Below are positions 16,249 to 26,746 of a stretch of DNA of 64,000 nt, in pieces. The notes beneath the pieces were generated by a model, which saw nothing but the letters and a program-made list of their open reading frames with translations, did no database searches and was not told where the DNA came from. The stretch comes from Bradyrhizobium sp. CB1015 (GTDB lineage: Bacteria; Pseudomonadota; Alphaproteobacteria; Rhizobiales; Xanthobacteraceae), in contig NZ_CP104174.1 of the NCBI RefSeq assembly GCF_025200925.1, forward strand, positions 682,001-746,000, read 5' to 3'. Each line of letters begins with the position of its first letter. Position 1 is the first letter of the stretch. The position numbers were made by a program, and so were the translations under genes.

Positions 16249-17811
16249 GTGGCGAAGAAGACGGCGACCAAGAAGAAAAGTGTTTTGAAGAAGACGGCGA
16301 AGGCTCCGAGGAAGGCGAGCTCCGGCCGCAAGAGCGCCGTCGCCAAGCCGGCCAGAAAGGCCACTGCCGGCAAATCGGCGAAGCCGCGGCGTCCGAAGGG
16401 GCCGGCCTGGCAATGGTCGGCGGTGGAGACCGCGGCTGCGATCCGCTCCGGCGCCATCTCCGCGGTCGAGGCGGTCGAAGCGCATCTCGAACGAATGCGC
16501 ACCGTCAATCCGAAGCTCAACGCCGTCGTCGTCGACCTCGGTGAAGAAGCAATCAAAGCGGCCCATGCGGCCGACAAGCAGCGCGCCAGGGGTGGCGAGC
16601 TCGGCCTCCTGCACGGCGTGCCGATTACAATCAAGGAAAATGTCGACTATGAGGGCCGGCCGAATTTCAACGGGGTGCCCGCCAACAAGGACCTCATCGC
16701 ACCATCGGATGCGCCCGTGGTGCGCAACCTGAAGAAATCAGGCGCAATCGTCATCGGCCTCACCAACACGCCGGAATTCTCCTTCCGCGGCTTCACCGAC
16801 AATCCCCTGCACGGGCTGACGCTCAACCCCTGGGATCCCGACATCACCTGCGGCGGCTCCTCCGGGGGCGCGGGCTCGGCGGTCGCGGCGGGCATCGGCA
16901 CCATCGCCCACGGCAACGACATCGGCGGCTCGCTGCGCTGGCCGGCGCATTGCAACGGCGTTGCCACCATCAAGCCGACGCAGGGCCGCATCCCCGCCTT
17001 CAACGGAAGCGCAACGTCGGAGCGGCCGATGCTGGCGCATCTGATGTCGGCGCAGGGGCCGCTCGCGCGCCATGTCGCCGACGTGCGCCTCGCGCTGGAA
17101 GTCATGAGCCAGCGCGATCCGCGCGATCCCTGGTGGGTGCCGGCGCCGCTGGTCGGCGAGCGGCCGAAGCGGCCGATCAAGGTCGCGCTGGCAAAGATCC
17201 CCGACGACATGGACGTCGATCCGTCCGTCGCCGCGGCGCTGCGGCAGGCTGCCGATCATCTCGAGCGGTCCGGCTATCGCGTCAGCGAGGTCGAGGTGCC
17301 CGACATCGACGGGGTCTGGCAGACCTGGTGCGACATCATCACCAACGAGACCGTGATGATGCAGGAGGCCGCCATGCTGAAGGTCACGTCCGAGGATTTT
17401 CACAAGTCCTGGGGCGGCATGAAGGCCAAGGCCAATTTGCTCGACCTCAAGGGCTGGATGCAGGCCACCGCCGCGCGCAACCGCCATATCCGCGCCTGGC
17501 AATTGTTCTTCGAGGACTATCCGGTGGTGCTGGCGCCGACCACGGTGAAGCCGACGCCGGGCCCGCGCGAGGACACCGTCAGCCCCGAGCGCGTGCGCGA
17601 GATCTTCTGGGGCGAGATCCGCTTCATCTCCGCCATCAACGTGCTGGGCCTCCCCGGCGCGGTGGTGCCGGTGGCGCTGCACGACGGCAAGCCGATCGGC
17701 GTGCAGCTGATTGCCGGGCGCTACCGCGAGGATCTCGCGCTCGATGCCGCGGCCGCGATCGAAAAGCGCGCCGGCGTGCTCGCCCATCGGCTGTGGGAGC
17801 AGATGGGCTGA
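16249..17811 (+). CDS. Amidase-signature family amidase with histone H1-like N-terminal tail
   Basis: A 520-residue amidase. The catalytic triad is present: K129 (TIKEN), the GGSSGG segment (202-207) with the cis-Ser, and nucleophile S228 (GGSLRWP). The first ~50 residues are a tail of Lys, Ala, Thr and Ser with repeated K-K/A-K-P patterns, resembling the C-terminal tail of histone H1 and absent from ordinary amidases. The start is GTG 16249, supported by AGGAGA 6 nt upstream; moving it inward would remove part of the tail and lose the ribosome site. The enzyme hydrolyses amides to acids and ammonia; its substrate cannot be read here. It stands alone, with its own upstream gap and a hairpin right after the stop. 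Confidence 0.88.
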   Translation: MAKKTATKKKSVLKKTAKAPRKASSGRKSAVAKPARKATAGKSAKPRRPKGPAWQWSAVETAAAIRSGAISAVEAVEAHLERMRTVNPKLNAVVVDLGEEAIKAAHAADKQRARGGELGLLHGVPITIKENVDYEGRPNFNGVPANKDLIAPSDAPVVRNLKKSGAIVIGLTNTPEFSFRGFTDNPLHGLTLNPWDPDITCGGSSGGAGSAVAAGIGTIAHGNDIGGSLRWPAHCNGVATIKPTQGRIPAFNGSATSERPMLAHLMSAQGPLARHVADVRLALEVMSQRDPRDPWWVPAPLVGERPKRPIKVALAKIPDDMDVDPSVAAALRQAADHLERSGYRVSEVEVPDIDGVWQTWCDIITNETVMMQEAAMLKVTSEDFHKSWGGMKAKANLLDLKGWMQATAARNRHIRAWQLFFEDYPVVLAPTTVKPTPGPREDTVSPERVREIFWGEIRFISAINVLGLPGAVVPVALHDGKPIGVQLIAGRYREDLALDAAAAIEKRAGVLAHRLWEQMG

Positions 17812-17831
17812 CGCTGCGAGCTATCGCAGCG
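17812..17831 (+). terminator. Hairpin directly after amidase stop
   Basis: CGCTGCGA / TCGCAGCG form a perfect 8 bp stem with a GCTA loop beginning at the base after the stop codon. There is no clear T-run after it, so it may act as a weak terminator or mRNA 3' end stabiliser. The remaining ~230 bp to metY hold no gene. I looked for a SAM-responsive riboswitch there and found none I could support; GGAGGTGG before the metY start is a strong ribosome site. Confidence 0.4.
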
Positions 17832-18059
17832 TTGACGGCGGCCCCCTCGCCCTCGTGAGCGAGGGTGGCGCCGCGCGTTCGTTAATCGGCTTTAACCCGG
17901 ACTTCAGTCATTTTGCCAACAAGCATTAGGGTTACTTCCTCGATCTCTAGGCGAATTATTGTCCGCTTTACCACCCGCCTCTAACAGAGGAGCGGCGGAG
18001 AACGCACATGCCTCATTCTAGGCCAATAAGTGCGGCCCGCCCCACGCGGAGGTGGCACG

Positions 18060-19361
18060 ATGCGCAACGAGACGATCGCTATTCACGCCGGCTACGAGCC
18101 TGAAGCCACCACGCATGCGGTGGCCGTGCCGATCTACCAGACCGCAGCCTACGCCTTCGACAGCGCCGATCATGGCGCGGCCCTGTTCAATCTCGAGACC
18201 GAAGGCTTCCGCTACAGCCGCATCGCCAATCCGACCAGCGCAGTGCTGGAGAAGCGCATCGCCCAGCTCGAAGGCGGCGTCGGCGCGCTTGCGGTCGCGA
18301 CCGGGCAGGCGGCGCTGCATTTTGCCTTCGTCAACGTCGCTGATCACGGCGGCAACATCGTGTCGGTGCCGCAGCTCTACGGCACCACGCACACGCTGCT
18401 CTCCCACATCCTGCCCCGCCAGGGCATCATCGGCCGTTTCGCCGAGAGCGATAAGCCCGGGGCGGTCGAGAAGCTGATCGACGACAACACCCGCGCTGTG
18501 TTCGCCGAGACCATCGGCAATCCCGCCGGCAATGTCTGCGACATCGAGGCGCTGGCGAAGATCGCCCACGCGCACGGCGTGCCGCTGATCGTCGACAACA
18601 CCGTGGCAACCCCGATCCTCTTCAAGCCGTTCGACTATGGCGCCGACATCGCGGTGCATTCGCTGACCAAGTTCCTGGGCGGTCACGGCACCACGCTCGG
18701 CGGCGCCATCGTCGATTCCGGGAATTTCCCCTGGGCCGAGCACGCTGACCGCTTCCCGGCCTACAACAAGCCCGACGCCTCCTATCACGGCCTCGTCTAT
18801 GCCGAGCGCTTCGGCAAGACCGCCTATATCGAGCGCGCGCGCAGCGTCTATCAGCGCACCATGGGCTCGGTGCTGTCGCCGTTCAACGCCTTCCTGCTGC
18901 TCCAGGGCATCGAGACCGTGGCGCTGCGCATGGAGCGCCATGTCGAGAACGCCCGCAAGGTCGCCGAATTCCTGCGTGGTGATCCGCGCGTGGCCTGGGT
19001 CAACTACACCGGTTTTCCGGACAGCCCCTATTATCCCCTGGTGCAGAAGTACCTGAATGGCAACGCGTCCTCGCTGTTCACCTTCGGCATCAAAGGCGGC
19101 ATGGAGGCCGGCAAGACGTTTTACGATGCGCTGAAGCTGATCACGCGGCTCGTCAATATCGGCGATGCCAAGTCGCTCGCCTGCCACCCGGCCTCGACCA
19201 CCCATCGCCAGATGTCGGCGGAGCAGCAGCGCGCCGCCGGCGTACTCCCGGAGACCATCCGTCTGTCGATCGGCATCGAGCATGTCTCTGATATCATCGA
19301 GGATATCGACCAGGCGCTGGAAAAGGCCTGCCCGTTGGCGCGCCGCGAGGCTGCGGAGTAG
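18060..19361 (+). CDS. metY: O-acetylhomoserine sulfhydrylase (aminocarboxypropyltransferase)
   Basis: A 433-residue PLP enzyme of the Cys/Met metabolism family. IPxYQTAAYAF near the start, GFRYSRIANPTSAVLEKR, and the PLP lysine context HSLTKFLGGHGTT are those of MetY/OAH sulfhydrylases, which make homocysteine from O-acyl-homoserine and sulfide. The length also fits MetY (about 430) better than MetZ (about 395). The ATG at 18060 has GGAGGTGG a few bases upstream; a longer open frame begins 10 codons earlier. The homoserine acyltransferase gene follows after 12 bp, so acylation and sulfhydrylation are co-expressed. Whether acetyl or succinyl homoserine is the true substrate depends on the partner enzyme. 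Confidence 0.9.
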   Translation: MRNETIAIHAGYEPEATTHAVAVPIYQTAAYAFDSADHGAALFNLETEGFRYSRIANPTSAVLEKRIAQLEGGVGALAVATGQAALHFAFVNVADHGGNIVSVPQLYGTTHTLLSHILPRQGIIGRFAESDKPGAVEKLIDDNTRAVFAETIGNPAGNVCDIEALAKIAHAHGVPLIVDNTVATPILFKPFDYGADIAVHSLTKFLGGHGTTLGGAIVDSGNFPWAEHADRFPAYNKPDASYHGLVYAERFGKTAYIERARSVYQRTMGSVLSPFNAFLLLQGIETVALRMERHVENARKVAEFLRGDPRVAWVNYTGFPDSPYYPLVQKYLNGNASSLFTFGIKGGMEAGKTFYDALKLITRLVNIGDAKSLACHPASTTHRQMSAEQQRAAGVLPETIRLSIGIEHVSDIIEDIDQALEKACPLARREAAE

Positions 19362-19373
19362 GCGCCGCCGTCC

Positions 19374-20372
19374 ATGACGATCTTGATCGACAAGGATCAA
19401 GTCATCGCGGGCCCAACGCTGGTGCCGGCCGCGCACGAGCTCGCGCGCGACGCCCGCGCGGAGCTCACCATCGGCCTTGTCAACAACATGCCGGATGCCG
19501 CGTTGAAGGCGACCGAGCGGCAGTTCATGAAGCTGCTTCAGGCCGCAGCAGGCTCGCGCCGTATCCGCTTCCACTGCTTCTCGCTTCCCAGCGTGAAGCG
19601 GTCGCCGGAAGCGAAGTGGCATGTCGAGAGCGAGTATTCCAGCCTTTCCGATCTCGAGCGCGGCAAATTCGACGGGCTGATCGTGACGGGCGCAGAGCCG
19701 ATCGCGCCCGAGCTCGACCGGGAGCCGTACTGGCGCGACCTCACCAACCTGATCGACTGGGCCAAGGCCAACACGCGTTCGACGATCTGGTCCTGCCTTG
19801 CCGCGCATGCCGCGGTGCTGCATCTCGACGGCATTGAACGGCGGCGGCTGCCGGCCAAATGCCACGGCATTTTCGATTGCGAGGTCGTGGCGGACGATTC
19901 GCTGATCCGCGCTGCGCCTGCGCAGCTCAAGGTCTCACATTCGCGCCTGAACGAGATCGCCGAGAGCGAGCTCGTGCAGGCCGGTTATCAGGTGCTGACA
20001 CGCTCGGAGCAGGCCGGCATCGACGTCTTCGTTCGCCAATATTTCAGCCGCTTCGTGTTCTTTCAGGGCCACCCGGAATATGACGCGCTGTCGCTCCAGC
20101 GCGAATATCTGCGTGACATCGGCCGCTACCTCGCGCGGGAGCGGGAGACCTATCCGCGCCTGCCGGTGAGTTATTTTGACGCAGCGACGGAGGAGAAGCT
20201 GGTTCGCTTCGAGAGGAAGGCGGCACACCAACGCCATCCGGCGCTCAGCAACGAGCTGCCTGCGCTGAACCTGCGCGCCGATATCGGCGCAGGCGAGGCG
20301 GCGGCGGTGCTCTTCCGCAATTGGTTGCGCTATCTCGGCGCGGACGCCGACGCATCGATGTCGGTGCGCTAG
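19374..20372 (+). CDS. metA: MetA-type homoserine O-acyltransferase
   Basis: A 332-residue member of the class I glutamine-amidotransferase-like MetA family. TIGLVNNMPDAALKATERQF (32-51), the catalytic Cys in WSCLAAHAAV (C141), and FFQGHPEYD (H233, E235) complete the family's catalytic set. It activates homoserine for methionine synthesis. By alignment of TGAEPIAPELDREPYW with the E. coli MetA segment, E113 falls on the position (Glu111 in E. coli) where Glu favours succinyl-CoA and Gly acetyl-CoA, so succinylation is predicted. That is at odds with the MetY-like sulfhydrylase just upstream. It lies 12 bp after metY and is probably co-transcribed. Confidence 0.85.
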   Translation: MTILIDKDQVIAGPTLVPAAHELARDARAELTIGLVNNMPDAALKATERQFMKLLQAAAGSRRIRFHCFSLPSVKRSPEAKWHVESEYSSLSDLERGKFDGLIVTGAEPIAPELDREPYWRDLTNLIDWAKANTRSTIWSCLAAHAAVLHLDGIERRRLPAKCHGIFDCEVVADDSLIRAAPAQLKVSHSRLNEIAESELVQAGYQVLTRSEQAGIDVFVRQYFSRFVFFQGHPEYDALSLQREYLRDIGRYLARERETYPRLPVSYFDAATEEKLVRFERKAAHQRHPALSNELPALNLRADIGAGEAAAVLFRNWLRYLGADADASMSVR

Positions 20373-20477
20373 CCGAAGCGATCTTGGTTCGGCGTTAGGA
20401 TTACCCGGGCGTTAGGCTTGCCTCGACCTGCGCACGAATGTTTCAGTAGAGCAAGAAGGCATCGCGGGAACGCAATC

Positions 20478-21221
20478 GTGTGGTCGGCACTCCAGGGACG
20501 CGTGAGCAACAGGCTTGCCCGGCATTTCCGCGCCGTGCCGCACCGCCTGACTGCGCATGCGCCGATGGTGAGCTTCACCTTCGACGACGCTCCCGACAGC
20601 GCCGCGGGCGAGGGCGCCGAGCTTCTGGAGCGGCATGGCGGCCGCGGCACCTATTACCTTGCCGGCAGCCTGATCGGTCGGCCGTCGAAGCACTGGCATG
20701 GCCTGTCGGATGATGCGATCGTCCGGCTTCACCGCGCCGGGCACGAGATCGCCTGCCACACCTTCTCGCATCAGGGTTCGGCCGCGCTCGACGAAGCCGC
20801 GATGGCGCGCGAGATCGAACGAAACCGCAGCCATTTCCGCAGCATCGATGCCTCGATCAGGCTGGAGAATTTCGCCTATCCCTATGGCATCGCCTCAGTG
20901 TGGCGAAAGCCGCAACTCGCGAAGACCTTCCGTTCCGCGCGCGGCATTCTTCCCGGCGTCAACAGCGGCATCATTGACCTGCAATTCCTGCGCGCCTCGC
21001 CCTTGGTCGATTGCGAGATCGACGAAGCCGGGGTCGATCGCTATTTCGACGCGGCGGTTGCGAGCGGCGGCTGGCTGATCTTCTACGGTCACGACGTCAC
21101 CGACAGGCCGAGCCCCTATGGCTGCACGCCGCATCTGATGCGTCATGCGCTCGAAGCCGCCGCCAAGCGCAACATGCCCATCGTGACCGTCGCAGAAGCG
21201 CTGCGACGGATCGGGGCGTAG
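20478..21221 (+). CDS. Polysaccharide deacetylase (NodB homology domain)
   Basis: A carbohydrate esterase family 4 protein of about 247 residues. The metal and catalytic motifs are FTFDDAP (the TFDD motif), HEIACHTFSH (the H-x3-H/S-H motif) and FAYPYG; the end has IFYGHDVTD. It removes acetyl or similar groups from polysaccharides. There is no clear signal peptide or membrane anchor, so cytoplasmic action or an unusual start is possible. The start is uncertain: GTG 20478 with GGGAA upstream is chosen, but the frame is open to 20418. It follows metA by about 100 bp. The target, such as an exopolysaccharide or peptidoglycan precursor, is unknown. Confidence 0.8.
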   Translation: MWSALQGRVSNRLARHFRAVPHRLTAHAPMVSFTFDDAPDSAAGEGAELLERHGGRGTYYLAGSLIGRPSKHWHGLSDDAIVRLHRAGHEIACHTFSHQGSAALDEAAMAREIERNRSHFRSIDASIRLENFAYPYGIASVWRKPQLAKTFRSARGILPGVNSGIIDLQFLRASPLVDCEIDEAGVDRYFDAAVASGGWLIFYGHDVTDRPSPYGCTPHLMRHALEAAAKRNMPIVTVAEALRRIGA

Positions 21222-21256
21222 CTCTTTCTTCACCTCTCCCCGCTTGCGGCAGAGCA

Positions 21257-21458
21257 ATCGCATATCACTCGTGGTGGCGGCCTGCGCGCACGCTCGTCCT
21301 TCGAGGCGGCGCTTACGCGCCTCCTCAGGATGAGGCTAATCAACGTCAGTGCCCGTTGAAGCTGCTGCCGCGCACTCCGACCTCATCCTGAGGAGCCCGC
21401 GTCAAGCGGGCGTCTCGAAGGATGGCCGCAGGGAAAAATTCTCAATTGCGATAGCCCT
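21257..21458 (+). repeat. Composite palindromic intergenic repeat, copy 1
   Basis: In the 492 bp between the deacetylase and recQ, about 200 bp are bounded by ATCGCATAT and GCGATAGCCC. Inside are paired inverted blocks: CCTCCTCAGGATGAGG against CCTCATCCTGAGGAGCC, and TCGTCCTTCGAG against CTCGAAGGA. A second copy in reverse orientation is at 29779-29986, nearly identical over the whole length. The rest of this gap (21459-21700) has other low-copy GC-rich inverted stretches such as CCCCTCGCGGGGAGGGG. No gene is seen in the gap. Confidence 0.75.
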
Positions 21459-21713
21459 ACCCCTCGCGGGGAGGGGTCGGATTGCATCGAAGATGCAATC
21501 CGGGTGAGGGGGTACAGGTCCATCGGTGATCCCATGCGCGGAGAGAGGCCCCTCACCCCGCACTTTCAGCGCGAGCGAAGCTCGTCGCGGCCCCGCAAGA
21601 ACGGGGAGAGGGAGAAGAAGCAGCGTTGCCTATCCCGCAAACAGTCTTGCCACAGCCACACCAGCATGCGACTGGCCTTGTGACGAATCTCACGGCCCGA
21701 TCTGCTCCGCCCC

Positions 21714-23579
<1,866 letters not shown>

Positions 23580-23599
23580 GGGCCTCGATCCCTCCACAT

Positions 23600-23763
23600 C
23601 GTCATCCCGGACCAGCGCGCCCAAAGCGCGCGCAGATCCGGGATCCATAACCACAGGAAGAAGTTTGTTGCAGCAGGCTGGCAACCACGAGTCTCCGCCA
23701 AACGCCTCACTGTGGTTATGGGGCCCGGGCTCGCGACTTCGTCGCGCCCCGGAACGACAGCAG
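23600..23763. repeat. Palindromic intergenic repeat
   Basis: The gap between recQ and acdS is filled by a sequence starting GTCATCCCGG and ending CCCCGGAACGAC, with inner inverted pairs GGATCCATAACCACAG / CTGTGGTTATGG. The outer ends match the GTCATTCCGG...CCGGAATGAC type seen elsewhere in the window. It lies between convergent gene ends and may act as a bidirectional transcription stop. Confidence 0.55.
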
Positions 23764-23792
23764 TGTATGACGCGCGAGAGCTACGCCCTCAC

Positions 23793-24809
23793 TCACCCGT
23801 TCCTGAACGCATACGCATATCCGTTCAGCGCCGGCGCGCCGCCGAGATGGGCGTAGAGGATCTTGGCGCCCTTCTCGAAATAGCCCTTCTTCGAAAGATC
23901 GATCAGGCCCTGCATCGACTTGCCCTCGTAGACGGGGTCGGTGATCATGCCTTCGAGACGCGCGGTGAGGCGGATCGCCTCCTTGGTCTCGTCAGACGGC
24001 ACGCCATAGGCGGGATAGGCGTAGTCCTCGATCAGCACGACGTCCTCAGTGACGAGATCCTTGCCGAGCTCGACGAGCTTTGCCGTGTTCTGCGCGATCT
24101 CGAGCACCTGCGCCTTGGTCTGGGCGGGCGTGAACGAGGCATCGATACCGATCACCTTTCGCGCACGGCCGTCCGCCGCAAACCCGACCAGCATGCCGGC
24201 ATGGGTGGAGCCGGTGACGGTGCAGACGATGATGTAGTCGAACTTGAAGCCGAGCTCGGCCTCCTGCTTGCGCACTTCCTCGGCAAAGCCGACATAGCCG
24301 AGGCCGCCATATTTGTGCACGGAGGCGCCGGCGGGAATGGCGTAAGGCTTGCCGCCTGCGGCCTTCACTTCGTCGATCGCCTGCTCCCAGCTCTTGCGGA
24401 TGCCGATGTCGAAGCCGTCGTCGACCAGACGCACGTCGGCGCCCATGATGCGCGACAGCATGATGTTGCCGACGCGGTCATAGACGGCGTCCTCGTGCGG
24501 CACCCAGGCTTCCTGCACCAGGCGGCATTTCATGCCGAGCTTGGCCGCGACGGCCGCGATCATGCGGGTGTGGTTGGATTGCACGCCGCCGATCGAGACC
24601 AGCGTATCGGCGTTGGAAGCGATCGCATCGGGGATGATGTATTCGAGCTTGCGCAGCTTGTTTCCGCCGTAGGCGAGGCCGGAATTGCAGTCCTCGCGCT
24701 TGGCATAGATCTCGACATTGCCGCCGAGATGTTTTGACAGCCGCTCCAGCTTCTCGATGGGCGTCGGGCCGAAGGTCAAAGGATAGCGCGGAAATTTGTC
24801 CAGCTTCAT
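23793..24809 (-). CDS. acdS: 1-aminocyclopropane-1-carboxylate (ACC) deaminase
   Basis: A 338-residue PLP enzyme that splits ACC, the plant ethylene precursor, into 2-oxobutyrate and ammonia. All diagnostic residues sit at their canonical numbers: K51 for PLP (GGNKLRK), S78 (GGVQSNHTR), Y294 and E295 (VYEGK) and L322 (AHLGGAP). The E295/L322 pair separates true ACC deaminases from D-cysteine desulfhydrases. The gene is divergent from its likely Lrp-type regulator (24968) over a 158 bp promoter region with repeated TTGCGC elements. In rhizobia the enzyme lowers root ethylene and favours nodulation. It ends 30 bp before the repeat that separates it from recQ. Confidence 0.95.
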   Translation of the reverse strand: MKLDKFPRYPLTFGPTPIEKLERLSKHLGGNVEIYAKREDCNSGLAYGGNKLRKLEYIIPDAIASNADTLVSIGGVQSNHTRMIAAVAAKLGMKCRLVQEAWVPHEDAVYDRVGNIMLSRIMGADVRLVDDGFDIGIRKSWEQAIDEVKAAGGKPYAIPAGASVHKYGGLGYVGFAEEVRKQEAELGFKFDYIIVCTVTGSTHAGMLVGFAADGRARKVIGIDASFTPAQTKAQVLEIAQNTAKLVELGKDLVTEDVVLIEDYAYPAYGVPSDETKEAIRLTARLEGMITDPVYEGKSMQGLIDLSKKGYFEKGAKILYAHLGGAPALNGYAYAFRNG

Positions 24810-24872
24810 GGGTCATCCCGATTGGCGTTGGTGTTGGCGGCTCCCTAGCATCGCGTCGGGAAAATGTGCTCT

Positions 24873-24931
24873 CAAATATTGCGCTCACATTGCGCAAATT
24901 CTTGCGGTAGTAGCGCCAATTGCTAATATTT
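24873..24931. promoter_or_regulatory. Candidate AcdR (Lrp-type) operator region
   Basis: Between acdS and acdR, AAATATTGCGC (24874-24884) is followed by TTGCGC (24890-24895, part of TTGCGCAA), CTTGCGG, and GCGCCAATTGCTAATATT (24914-24931). The outer blocks are an approximate inverted pair and TTGCGC recurs with about one-turn spacing, as expected for an oligomeric Lrp-family regulator. It overlaps where both promoters should be. Confidence 0.45.
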
Positions 24932-24967
24932 CTCCCAGAACATGATCAATTTGTGGAAGCTTCTTTC

Positions 24968-25432
24968 ATGGCCGTCCGGCTCGACCGCACTGACCTTAAG
25001 ATCCTGAGATTGCTTCAGAATAACGGCCGGCTCAGCAACGCGGAGCTGGCTGAAACGGTCGCGATCAGCCCCGCCACCTGCCACCGCCGCACCCAGCGCC
25101 TGTTCGAGGACGGCTTCATCGCCACTGTCCGCGCCATGGTCGCGCCGAAGAAGGTGGCAAAGGGCACGCTGGTGATGGTCGGCGTGGTGCTCGACCGCTC
25201 GACGCCGGAGAGCTTTGCCACCTTCGAGCAGGCGATCGCCAAGCTGAAATTCGTGCTCGACTGCCACCTCGTCGCCGGCGATTTCGATTACTTCCTCAAG
25301 ATCCGCGTCGGCGACATGGAGGATTTCAACCGCATCCACGGCGAGCAGCTGATCGCGCTCCCCGGCGTGCGTCAGACCCGGACCTTCTTCGTGATGAGGG
25401 AAGTCGTCGACAACGCGCCGCTGGAGTTCTAG
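24968..25432 (+). CDS. acdR: Lrp/AsnC-family regulator of acdS
   Basis: A 154-residue Lrp/AsnC protein: N-terminal helix-turn-helix (LDRTDLKILRLLQNNGRLSNAELAETVAISPATCHRRTQRL) and a C-terminal ligand-sensing RAM domain ending PGVRQTRTFFVMREV. ATG 24968 is chosen because the upstream 16 codons precede the usual Lrp start and lie in the shared promoter. It is divergent from acdS, the arrangement of AcdR regulators that control ACC deaminase. It may also influence the PLP enzyme gene that follows after 45 bp. Confidence 0.9.
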   Translation: MAVRLDRTDLKILRLLQNNGRLSNAELAETVAISPATCHRRTQRLFEDGFIATVRAMVAPKKVAKGTLVMVGVVLDRSTPESFATFEQAIAKLKFVLDCHLVAGDFDYFLKIRVGDMEDFNRIHGEQLIALPGVRQTRTFFVMREVVDNAPLEF

Positions 25433-25477
25433 GCGTCAGCTATTGATGCGCCATCCGCATCATGAGAGATTCGTGCG

Positions 25478-26623
25478 ATGCAGACATTCCCCTTTCGCCA
25501 GCACAATCCGGCCAGGCCGGCCTATCGGCGCGGCTGGGTCGACGAGGCGGTGGCCGCGATCGAGGCCGACCAGTGCCGCACCGCCGACACGCATCTGATC
25601 CGGCTGATCGTGCCGGCGCTATCGGGCATCGACATCTATCTGAAGGATGAGTCGACGCATCCGACCGGCAGCCTGAAGCATCGCCTCGCGCGCTCGCTGT
25701 TCCTCTATGCGCTCTGCAACGGCCACGTCCGCGAAGGCACGCCCGTGGTGGAGGCCTCGTCGGGATCGACCGCGGTGTCGGAGGCCTATTTCGCAGAGAT
25801 GATCGGCGTGCCCTTCTACGCCGTGATGCCGCGGACGACCTCGGCGGAGAAGATCGCCGCGATCGAGCATTATGGCGGCAATTGCCATTTGATCGACGAC
25901 GGCCGCGCGCTCTATACGGAAGCCGCCGCGCTCGCCGGCCGCCTGAACGGCCATTACATGGACCAGTTCACCTTTGCCGAGCGCGCCACCGACTGGCGCG
26001 GCAACAACAACATCGCCGAATCGATCTTCACGCAGCTGCAGGGCGAGCCGCGCCCGCTGCCTGACTGGATCGTGATGGGGGCCGGCACCGGCGGCACGTC
26101 GGCCACCATCGGACGCTATCTGCGCTATCGGCAATATCCGACCCGGCTGTGTGTCGCCGATGTCGAGCATTCCGCCTTCTTCGACTGCTTCCACACGCAG
26201 GACCGCGCCCATGTTTGCGACCGGCCGTCGCTGATCGAGGGTGTCGGCCGGCCACGCTGCGAACCGTCCTTCGTGCCAGGCGTGGTCGACCGCATGATGA
26301 AGATCCCGGATGCGGCGACGATCGCGGCGATGAACGTGCTGTCGCGCCGGCTGCGTCGTCCAGTGGGCGGCTCCACCGGCACCAATTTCCTGGCGCTGTG
26401 CCGGCTTGCCTCGGAGATGCGCCAGGCCAACGTCACGGGATCGCTGGTGACGCTGATCTGCGATTCCGGCGAGCGCTATCGTCAGACCTATTATGAGCCC
26501 GCTTGGCTCGCCGCACGCGGTCTCGATCCGGCGCCGTTCGAGGCGGTGCTGTCGTCGTTCCTCGCGACAGGTGAGCCGCTGACGCTTGACGTCGACGACG
26601 TCATCAATCCGCAGAGCGCATAG
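25478..26623 (+). CDS. PLP-dependent enzyme, L-cysteine desulfhydrase Cds1-like
   Basis: A 381-residue fold-type II PLP enzyme of the cysteine synthase superfamily. The PLP lysine lies in [10 protein letters not shown], the phosphate/substrate loops are [15 protein letters not shown] and [16 protein letters not shown], and a final PLP contact is in CDSGERY. The extended C-terminus and the EASSGST variant of the usual SGNTG loop fit Cds1-type L-cysteine desulfhydrases, which release sulfide, ammonia and pyruvate. It directly follows acdR on the same strand. Alternatives are a cysteine or cystathionine synthase activity; sequence alone does not decide. Confidence 0.75.
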   Translation: MQTFPFRQHNPARPAYRRGWVDEAVAAIEADQCRTADTHLIRLIVPALSGIDIYLKDESTHPTGSLKHRLARSLFLYALCNGHVREGTPVVEASSGSTAVSEAYFAEMIGVPFYAVMPRTTSAEKIAAIEHYGGNCHLIDDGRALYTEAAALAGRLNGHYMDQFTFAERATDWRGNNNIAESIFTQLQGEPRPLPDWIVMGAGTGGTSATIGRYLRYRQYPTRLCVADVEHSAFFDCFHTQDRAHVCDRPSLIEGVGRPRCEPSFVPGVVDRMMKIPDAATIAAMNVLSRRLRRPVGGSTGTNFLALCRLASEMRQANVTGSLVTLICDSGERYRQTYYEPAWLAARGLDPAPFEAVLSSFLATGEPLTLDVDDVINPQSA

Positions 26624-26746
26624 GCGAAGGCCCGTAGCTGACATCTTCGCGCGATTTAGGAAATCGCACGGTCGTCACGGCAACTTCACTTGCCTTGCGC
26701 AGGCATGCAGGCGACGTTCGCCTCTTCTCAACGAGGAGACCCCACC

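Noticed and set aside
17832..18059. Possible SAM-II riboswitch upstream of metY
   Set aside because: The region is where one would expect it in alphaproteobacteria, but I could not find the conserved GCTGATTT and GCTAAA-type blocks in the right order.
18018..19865. A 615-codon open frame on the minus strand antisense to metY and metA
   Set aside because: It mirrors the real genes in a high-GC genome; its translation is Arg/Ala/Gly-rich with no family likeness. Similar long antisense frames over recQ, ptsP, secA and phaA were dropped for the same reason.
24810..24967. Sigma-54/NifA promoter for acdS, as known in some rhizobia
   Set aside because: No TGGCAC-N5-TTGC element in the right place; the TTGCGC repeats fit Lrp control better.
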